Source: Candidatus Magasanikiibacteriota bacterium (GTDB lineage Bacteria; Patescibacteriota; Patescibacteriia; Magasanikbacterales; UBA922). Taken from it: 10,575 nucleotides of DNA. The position numbers were made by a program, and so were the translations under genes. The notes beneath the pieces are model-generated. The model was not told the DNA's origin. It was given only the letters and a program-made list of their open reading frames with translations, and ran no database searches. The number at the start of each line of letters is the position of its first letter. The first letter of the stretch is position 1. Of the stretch, positions 5,751 to 10,575 are shown one piece after another. The stretch covers positions 1 through 10,575 of the forward strand of contig QIHL01000027.1 in the NCBI GenBank assembly GCA_003230965.1, read 5' to 3'.

Positions 5751-8387
5751 ATGAACCCACAAAATTTTACCCAAAAATCACAAGAGGCTTTACAGAATGC
5801 GGCACAAATTGCAAATGAACATGGACAACCAAACGTAGAACCACCGCATCTTTTTTTATCGCTTCTGGAAGAAGATGTTGGAGTTGTCGTAACTGTACTA
5901 AAAAAAATCAATGTCAATATTGCTCAAATAAAAGAAAAAACACTTCATTTTATTGATCAGCTTCCTAAACAATTTGGTGCTATTAGTGGTGGCATGGGAC
6001 AGATAATAATGGGACCAGCTATGATGTACATTGTCCAAAATGCAGGACAAGAATCGCAAAAAATGGGTGATGAATACATTAGTGTTGAACATCTATTACT
6101 TGCATTTCTCACAAATAAAAATCCAATTAGTGATATGCTTGCGAGTCAAGGTGCACAATATAATGATGTATTAAAAGCACTTGCTAGTGTACGTGGCAGT
6201 CAAAAAGTTGACTCGCCTACTCCAGAATCAAAATATCAAGTACTAGAAAAATACGGATTAAACTATACTGGATTAGCACGTGAAGAAAAACTTGACCCTG
6301 TTATTGGACGCGATGATGAAATTCGTCGTGTGATGCAAGTCTTGACACGCAGAACAAAAAATAACCCAGTCTTAATTGGTGAACCAGGAGTTGGAAAAAC
6401 AGCAATTGTAGAGGGATTAGCTCAACGTATTGTTAATGGTGATGTTCCAGAAAGTCTGAAAGATAAAGAACTGATTGGACTAGATATTGGATCACTCGTC
6501 GCTGGAACAAAATTCCGTGGTGAATTTGAAGAACGATTTAAAGCTGTCCTCAAGGAAGTAATTGAATCAAAAGAAAAAATAATTCTCTTCATTGATGAAC
6601 TCCACACGATTGTTGGCGCTGGTAGTACAGAAGGTGCAGTTGATGCATCAAATATGCTAAAACCAGCACTAGCCCGTGGTGAACTACGAACAATTGGTGC
6701 AACAACATTAAAAGAATACCAAAAGTATATTGAAAAAGATGCAGCATTTGAACGTAGATTCCAACCGATTATGGTTCATGAACCAAATCAGGAAGATGCC
6801 ATCGCCATTTTGCGTGGAATTAAAGAAAAATATGAAATTCACCATGGTGTTCGTATTACAGATCCAGCTGTTGTTGCTGCTGTAAAACTATCAAACCGTT
6901 ATATTACCGATAGATTTTTACCAGACAAAGCAATTGACTTAATTGATGAGGCTACGTCAGCACTTCGTCTTGAAATAGAATCTATGCCAGATGACCTAGA
7001 CAAGATGCACCGTAAAATAATAAAAATTGAGATTGAATTGCGCGCATTAAAAAAAGAAAAAGATGAAAAATCAAAAGAGCGTGAGAAAGCACTCAAAGAA
7101 GAACTAGCAAATTTAAAAGAAAGCAGCAAAGAATTAGAACTTCGCTGGCAAAATGAAAAAGAAGTTATAACAAAAATTCGTGGTTACAAGAAAGATATAG
7201 ACAAGATGAAACAACAGGCAGAAATTGAAGAACGTAAAGGCGATTTGCAAAAAGTTGCTGAGATTCGGTATGGAAAAATTCCAACAATTGAAGATGCAAT
7301 TCAAAAAGAACAGAAGCATCTGATAGATTTGCAAGACAAGCGAGCAATTTTAAAAGAAGAAGTAACTGAGGAGGATATCGCTGGAGTTGTTTCTCGTTGG
7401 ACTGGCATACCTGTACAGCGAATGCTAGAAAATGAAACAAAAAAACTCGCACATCTGGAAGATGAATTAAATACATGCGTTGTAGGACAGGCAGAAGCAA
7501 TCACAGCAGTATCAAATGCAATTCGCCGTTCACGTGCAGGTATTGCTGATGAAAATAGACCAATTGGATCATTCATTTTTATGGGACCGACTGGCGTTGG
7601 AAAAACCGAATTGGCTCGAGCACTTGCTAAATTCTTATTCAATGACAAAAATGCCTTAATCCGTGTAGACATGACTGAATATATGGAATCTCATGCTACT
7701 AGTAAAATGATTGGATCGCCTCCTGGTTATGTTGGGTATGAAGAGGGTGGACAACTTACGGAAATTGTACGTCGTCGTCCATACTCTGTAATTTTGTTTG
7801 ATGAAATAGAAAAAGCACATCCTGATGTATTCAATATTATGCTACAGATTCTAGATGACGGACATTTAACAGATGCAAAAGGACGAAAAATAAACTTTAA
7901 AAATACTGTAATAATCATGACAAGCAATATCGCAAGCGATTTGATAATGAAAATGGGAAAACGCGGTGAATTTGGATTTGGTACAAATAAAGAAGTAAAA
8001 AATAAAAAAGCACGAGAAGAATTAATGAAAAAAAAAGTTATGGAATCATTACGCGAACAATTCAAACCAGAATTCCTCAATCGTGTTGATGAAATTATTA
8101 CATTTCATCCACTAGACCAAAAAGAAATACGAAAAATTGTTGATTTACAATTGATGCGTGTATACGAACGCCTTGTGGAAAAACGTATCACATTACAGCT
8201 ATCTGATAAAGCAAAAGATTGGCTCGCAAAAAAAGGATATGATCCAAATCTTGGTGCACGTCCGTTAAAACGTGTTATCCAAACTGAACTTCTTAATCCG
8301 CTTGCATTACAAATTCTCAATGGCAAAATTTTGGAAAGTACGACAGTTAAAATTGACGTTGACAAAAATAAACTTAAGATTGGATAA
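5751..8387 (+). CDS. clpB: ATP-dependent protein disaggregase ClpB
   Basis: 878 residues, close to the usual ClpB length. Order: Clp N-domain about 1-150; first AAA+ module with Walker A GEPGVGKT 210-217, Walker B ILFIDE 278-283, pore loop KFRG 254-257 (aromatic F where Y is usual), and RR 335-336; a full-length ClpB-type coiled-coil middle domain about 405-535 (LDKMHRKIIKIEIELRALKK, later EIRYGKIPTIED); second AAA+ module with Walker A GPTGVGKT 612-619, pore loop GYVG 659-662, Walker B ILFDE 681-685, and arginine-finger region FLNRVDE 775-781. With DnaK it threads aggregated proteins through its hexamer pore. The full middle domain separates it from ClpA/ClpC. Odd feature: an insert at about 739-762 carries an F-G-F tripeptide resembling the ClpP-docking loop of ClpC. 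Expression is probably heat-inducible through the CIRCE-like site. Confidence 0.95.
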   Translation: MNPQNFTQKSQEALQNAAQIANEHGQPNVEPPHLFLSLLEEDVGVVVTVLKKINVNIAQIKEKTLHFIDQLPKQFGAISGGMGQIIMGPAMMYIVQNAGQESQKMGDEYISVEHLLLAFLTNKNPISDMLASQGAQYNDVLKALASVRGSQKVDSPTPESKYQVLEKYGLNYTGLAREEKLDPVIGRDDEIRRVMQVLTRRTKNNPVLIGEPGVGKTAIVEGLAQRIVNGDVPESLKDKELIGLDIGSLVAGTKFRGEFEERFKAVLKEVIESKEKIILFIDELHTIVGAGSTEGAVDASNMLKPALARGELRTIGATTLKEYQKYIEKDAAFERRFQPIMVHEPNQEDAIAILRGIKEKYEIHHGVRITDPAVVAAVKLSNRYITDRFLPDKAIDLIDEATSALRLEIESMPDDLDKMHRKIIKIEIELRALKKEKDEKSKEREKALKEELANLKESSKELELRWQNEKEVITKIRGYKKDIDKMKQQAEIEERKGDLQKVAEIRYGKIPTIEDAIQKEQKHLIDLQDKRAILKEEVTEEDIAGVVSRWTGIPVQRMLENETKKLAHLEDELNTCVVGQAEAITAVSNAIRRSRAGIADENRPIGSFIFMGPTGVGKTELARALAKFLFNDKNALIRVDMTEYMESHATSKMIGSPPGYVGYEEGGQLTEIVRRRPYSVILFDEIEKAHPDVFNIMLQILDDGHLTDAKGRKINFKNTVIIMTSNIASDLIMKMGKRGEFGFGTNKEVKNKKAREELMKKKVMESLREQFKPEFLNRVDEIITFHPLDQKEIRKIVDLQLMRVYERLVEKRITLQLSDKAKDWLAKKGYDPNLGARPLKRVIQTELLNPLALQILNGKILESTTVKIDVDKNKLKIG

Positions 8388-8434
8388 CAACAAAATAAAA
8401 AGACCAACATTTCTGCTGGTCTTTTGATGTTGTT
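8386..8434. terminator. Bidirectional intrinsic terminator between clpB and the suf operon
   Basis: Core stem AAAAGACCA (8398-8406) with TGGTCTTTT (8417-8425), extended inside by one A-C mismatch and two pairs to a 4-nt TTTC loop. An outer pairing AACAACA (8386-8392) with TGTTGTT (8428-8434) flanks it. On plus, the stem ends in TTTTG just past clpB. On minus, the ferredoxin transcript meets a better T tract (TTTTTATTTTG). The location between convergent stops at 8387 and 8441 fits a shared terminator. Confidence 0.88.
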
Positions 8435-8440
8435 AATGTA

Positions 8441-8776
8441 CTACACTTCTGGAAAAATTTGCTTTCCGTCTATATCATAAAGAGAAATTGCCAACACAGG
8501 ACAGGATTGCGCTGCAAGCAAAGTAACATCTTCTGTCTCTCCATCTGGATTTGTGATATATACCAAATTTTCTTCATCCATTTGAAACACACCTGGAGCT
8601 ACGACTACACACGACTGAGCCCCGATACATACTTCACGATCAACTACAATACGACGAATCTTCCCGCCTTTACGAATTCTCTGTGAAATTAAAAAGGGAA
8701 GATTTTCTGGAATCTTTACATCAGGAAAAGCCTTTTGTAATTCTTCTACTGGATTCATCTCTGCTTTTGTTTGCAT
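8441..8776 (-). CDS. Single-cluster ferredoxin with three cluster cysteines, probably [3Fe-4S]
   Basis: 111 residues. Residues about 1-40 are a helical, basic N-terminal extension (NPVEELQKAFPDVKIPENLP). Residues 43-110 form a small ferredoxin fold: VDREVCIGAQSC, APGVFQMDEENLVYI, then SCPVLAISLYD. The only cysteines are C50, C56 and C92 (in Cys-Pro). The position of the second cysteine in the usual CxxCxxC pattern is Ala53, so three ligands remain and a [3Fe-4S] cluster is the simplest reading; a [4Fe-4S] cluster with a non-Cys ligand is possible. The role is electron transfer; the partner is unknown. It is the last gene of the suf run, 9 nt after the SufT-like gene, so it may be a SUF client or feed electrons to cluster assembly. 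ATG 8776 is chosen; Met7 (8758) is an alternative start. Confidence 0.85.
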   Translation of the reverse strand: MQTKAEMNPVEELQKAFPDVKIPENLPFLISQRIRKGGKIRRIVVDREVCIGAQSCVVVAPGVFQMDEENLVYITNPDGETEDVTLLAAQSCPVLAISLYDIDGKQIFPEV

Positions 8777-8785
8777 AAATATTAT

Positions 8786-9085
8786 TTATATACCTAACAT
8801 AATTTTTAGTGCTTCTGGCATCTGCCATAATGGTTCAAAGGTAACTTCTATCTCTACAGTTGTAAATCCAAGATTATTCATCTCATCAATAATCTGTTGT
8901 TGCAAAAAAGAACCTGCTGGACAAAATGGAGTTGTATATGTCATGAGAAAAAAAACTTCAGTCTCACTACGTATATCTATATCATAAATTAGCCCCATTG
9001 TCCAGATATCACAATTAATATCTGGATCAAAAATAGTCTCCAGAGACTCAATAATATCAGATTTTTCTACCTTCTTTTTTGACAT
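8786..9085 (-). CDS. sufT: SufT/MIP18-like (DUF59) iron-sulfur cluster assembly factor
   Basis: A 99-residue DUF59 protein. FDPDINCDIWTMGLIYDIDI (19-38) matches the family's 'DPEl-x-vdi-x-x-LGLIYdv' block. TTPFCPAG (51-58) carries the hallmark reactive cysteine, here C55. VTFEPLWQMPEALK (81-94) matches the closing 'VeltfeP-x-W' block. Family members (SufT, the eukaryotic CIA factor MIP18, and the domain fused to ApbC/Mrp) help maturation of Fe-S proteins. Placement between sufC and a ferredoxin strongly supports that role. It starts 2 nt after sufC, and the end of sufC supplies AAAGGA 8 nt before this ATG, the clearest Shine-Dalgarno-like sequence in the window. The symbol rests on context; paralogues such as PaaD share the fold but belong to phenylacetate operons. 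Confidence 0.85.
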   Translation of the reverse strand: MSKKKVEKSDIIESLETIFDPDINCDIWTMGLIYDIDIRSETEVFFLMTYTTPFCPAGSFLQQQIIDEMNNLGFTTVEIEVTFEPLWQMPEALKIMLGI

Positions 9086-9087
9086 AT

Positions 9088-9810
9088 TTATATTCCTTTA
9101 TATCCATTTTCTTCAATTTCTTTTGCTAATGTATTATCCCCAGTCTTCACAATCTTTCCATCTATCATAATATGCACTACGTCAGGTACAATATATTCCA
9201 AAATACGATTATAATGTGTAATCAATAAAATACCTCTATCTTTATTTGCGACATGATTAATTTCTTCTGCAATAATACGTAATGAGTCAATATCAAGTCC
9301 AGAATCAGTTTCATCTAGAATAGTATATAATGGATTTAACACTGTAAGTTGAAGGATCTCCAATCTCTTTTTTTCTCCACCAGAAAAACCAACATTCAAA
9401 TAGCGACTCAAAAAAGCAGGATCAATATCAAGATTTTTCATTTTTTCTTGCAAAAGTTTATGTACATACATTGGTTTATGCGTTTTTCCTGTAACAGCGT
9501 TTAACGCGAGACGCAAGAAATTTGCAACTGTCACCCCTGGAATTTCTGGAGTATATTGCATTGAAAGAAATAGTCCTTTCTGCGCACGCTTGTCAGGAGA
9601 TAGTACAGTGATATCTTCGCCGTCAAGTAAAATTTTTCCGTCAGTGATATTATATGCTGGATGTCCAGCAATTGTATTTGCAAGTGTACTCTTGCCAGAA
9701 CCATTTGGACCCATAATCGCAATAATTTTTCCAAGTTCAATCTGCAAATTGATACCATGAATTATTTCTTTATCGCCTACAGATACATGAAGATTTTGAA
9801 TATCTAACAT
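9088..9810 (-). CDS. sufC: SufC, ABC-type ATPase of the SUF Fe-S cluster assembly complex
   Basis: 240 residues, full length. Walker A GPNGSGKST at 34-42, Q-loop Gln85 (SMQYTPEIPGV, a SufC-type sequence), ABC signature FSGGEKKR at 142-149, Walker B LDETDSGLDID at 165-175, and H-loop His199. The 'DETDSGLDID' block and the 'FSGGEKKR' spelling distinguish SufC from transporter ATPases. SufC is soluble; it binds SufB/SufD and uses ATP to reshape the scaffold on which the nascent cluster forms. No membrane partner is seen, consistent with this. SufB and SufD are not in the window and probably lie upstream of sufS, beyond 10575. It starts 9 nt after sufU and ends 2 nt before the SufT-like gene. Confidence 0.95.
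   Translation of the reverse strand: MLDIQNLHVSVGDKEIIHGINLQIELGKIIAIMGPNGSGKSTLANTIAGHPAYNITDGKILLDGEDITVLSPDKRAQKGLFLSMQYTPEIPGVTVANFLRLALNAVTGKTHKPMYVHKLLQEKMKNLDIDPAFLSRYLNVGFSGGEKKRLEILQLTVLNPLYTILDETDSGLDIDSLRIIAEEINHVANKDRGILLITHYNRILEYIVPDVVHIMIDGKIVKTGDNTLAKEIEENGYKGI
9094..9099 (-). promoter_or_regulatory. Shine-Dalgarno-like AAAGGA before the SufT-like gene
   Basis: AAAGGA on the minus strand ends 8 nt before the ATG at 9085. It also encodes the Lys-Gly near the SufC C-terminus, so it may be coincidental. It is notable because the other genes in the window show no recognisable GGAGG-type site. Confidence 0.35.
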
Positions 9811-9819
9811 AGAATTGAA

Positions 9820-10194
9820 TTATAAATTATTTGCCACAGCTTTTTGTAAAATAATCCAACCAAGCGTCGCACATTTTTCTCTGGTATGGGATATTGGAAC
9901 ATTGAGCAATGCTATAGCTTCTTCTTTTTTCATAGTATTGATCTCATCAACCAACATACCTTTTACTTTATCCGTCAGCAATGATATAGATGCCTGTGAT
10001 ATTGCACACCCAACCCCCATGTGTTTGATTTCAACAATACGCCTATCTTTATCTAAACGAATAGTTATTTCAATTTTGTCACCACACGTCTGATTTGTAC
10101 CACTTGCATGTAAATCACATGGATCCAGTTTTCCTTTATTGAGTGGATTACGATAAAAATCTAGTATATATTGTTTGTAAAGTTGATCATCCAT
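9820..10194 (-). CDS. sufU: SufU, zinc-dependent sulfur acceptor for SufS
   Basis: 124 residues of the IscU-like fold, SufU type. YKQYILDFYRNPLNKG at 6-21 is the family N-terminus; TCGDKIEI at 36-43 gives C37 and D39; MGVGCAISQASISLLTDKVK at 59-78 gives C63; REKCATLGW at 105-113 gives C108. C37, D39, C63 and C108 correspond to the zinc-binding and sulfur-acceptor set known for SufU. The 'GCAISQAS' segment and the region between C63 and C108 point to SufU, a sulfur-transfer partner of SufS, rather than scaffold IscU. The start codon overlaps the end of sufS by 8 nt (ATGGATGA), implying coupled translation, and sufC follows after 9 nt. Confidence 0.93.
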   Translation of the reverse strand: MDDQLYKQYILDFYRNPLNKGKLDPCDLHASGTNQTCGDKIEITIRLDKDRRIVEIKHMGVGCAISQASISLLTDKVKGMLVDEINTMKKEEAIALLNVPISHTREKCATLGWIILQKAVANNL

Positions 10195-10575
10195 AGTATA
10201 TAAAAATTTTCTTTGTCTCTTTAATTACTTCAATCACTCTATCAATATCTTCTATAGAATTATATAGACCAAATGACAAACGAACTGTTCCAGAAATGTT
10301 AAGCTGCGTCATGAGTGGCATCGCACAATGATGTCCGGCACGTACGGCAACCTGATGACGAGAAAAAATTTCTGCGACATCGTGAGCATGAATACCATCG
10401 ATCACAAATGAAAGTATACCACATTGTTTATCTATATCTGCTGGACCAATAATCTGTACTTGATCAATCAATTTTTTTAGTGCGTACGCAAATAAATCAA
10501 TTTCATATTTTTTAATTTTTTTCCAAGAAAATTGTTGCATATAATCAATGGCAACTCCAAGTCCAATCATTTCTG
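10187..10575 (-). CDS. sufS: SufS-type cysteine desulfurase, C-terminal part (5' end beyond the window)
   Basis: The frame stays open to the window edge, so only about the last 129 residues are present. ATG 10570 is an internal Met, preceded in frame by a Glu codon. EMIGLGVAIDYMQQF is the mid-protein 'x-IGLGxAidy' segment of group II desulfurases, and AVRAGHHCAMPLM carries the catalytic cysteine loop (family 'vRtGhHCaqPlm'). The C-terminal domain then ends with VRLSFGLYNSIEDIDRVIEV, typical of SufS. The PLP-binding lysine lies outside the window. SufS converts L-cysteine to L-alanine and passes the persulfide sulfur to SufU, whose gene overlaps it by 8 nt. Confidence 0.93.
   Translation of the reverse strand, partial: EMIGLGVAIDYMQQFSWKKIKKYEIDLFAYALKKLIDQVQIIGPADIDKQCGILSFVIDGIHAHDVAEIFSRHQVAVRAGHHCAMPLMTQLNISGTVRLSFGLYNSIEDIDRVIEVIKETKKIFIYYG

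Noticed and set aside
7165..8080. Minus-strand frames of 111, 123 and 117 codons inside clpB
   Set aside because: They are antisense to a well-conserved ClpB coding sequence, Ser/Phe/Leu-rich as expected of a shadow frame, and overlap one another.
9088..9810. SufC as the ATPase of an ABC transporter
   Set aside because: The LDETDSGLDID and FSGGEKKR motifs and the suf neighbours identify SufC, and no permease gene is adjacent.
2605..10575. Possible UGA recoding (Gracilibacteria/SR1 genetic code)
   Set aside because: TGA ends the trmH-like gene and sufS at the expected family lengths, and no recognised gene contains an in-frame TGA.

Overview
The window looks like chromosomal housekeeping DNA from a low-GC bacterium with small, tightly packed genes. 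The AT-rich codons, the FemAB and FtsQ-POTRA neighbours, a coiled-coil M23 peptidase of a type common in Patescibacteria (CPR), and very weak ribosome-binding signals suggest a Patescibacteria/CPR genome, possibly Parcubacteria-like. That placement is an inference from gene style only. TGA serves as a normal stop (trmH-like gene, sufS), which argues against the UGA=Gly code of Gracilibacteria and SR1. I see no rRNA, tRNA, CRISPR array, insertion sequence or phage gene, and no gene-free stretch longer than about 150 bases.

Layout. (1) Bases 1-1238, plus strand: the 3' end of a FemAB-type peptidoglycan bridge aminoacyltransferase, then an FtsQ-like division protein. Both belong to cell-wall growth and division. 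(2) Bases 1258-1297: a 12-bp hairpin between convergent genes. (3) Bases 1303-5602, minus strand: a four-gene cluster read as TagA/WecG glycosyltransferase, SpoU/TrmH RNA 2'-O-methyltransferase, glutamyl-tRNA synthetase, and secreted coiled-coil M23 peptidase. It has 5-nt, 4-nt-overlap and 27-nt junctions. (4) Bases 5603-5750: a divergent control region. It holds a near-consensus plus-strand promoter (TTGACA-N17-TATAGT), a CIRCE-like operator (TTATCACTC-N9-GAGTGATAA) at the predicted start of transcription, and an opposing minus-strand promoter that overlaps the first. (5) Bases 5751-8387, plus strand: the disaggregase ClpB, probably repressed by HrcA through that operator. (6) Bases 8386-8434: a bidirectional intrinsic terminator. 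(7) Bases 8441-10575, minus strand: the distal part of a SUF iron-sulfur assembly operon, in transcription order sufS (5' end outside the window), sufU, sufC, a SufT/MIP18-like gene, and a three-cysteine ferredoxin.

How the genes work together. SufS takes sulfur from cysteine and SufU accepts it. SufC powers the scaffold, whose SufB/SufD partners are not in the window. SufT probably helps cluster maturation, and the ferredoxin is a likely electron carrier or client. ClpB deals with aggregated protein under stress. FemAB, FtsQ, the TagA-like enzyme and the M23 peptidase all bear on the cell envelope. I found no convincing undescribed multi-gene system. The best leads are the CIRCE-like control of clpB, the ClpC-like F-G-F loop inserted in this ClpB, the overlapping divergent promoters, and the composition of the SUF operon.
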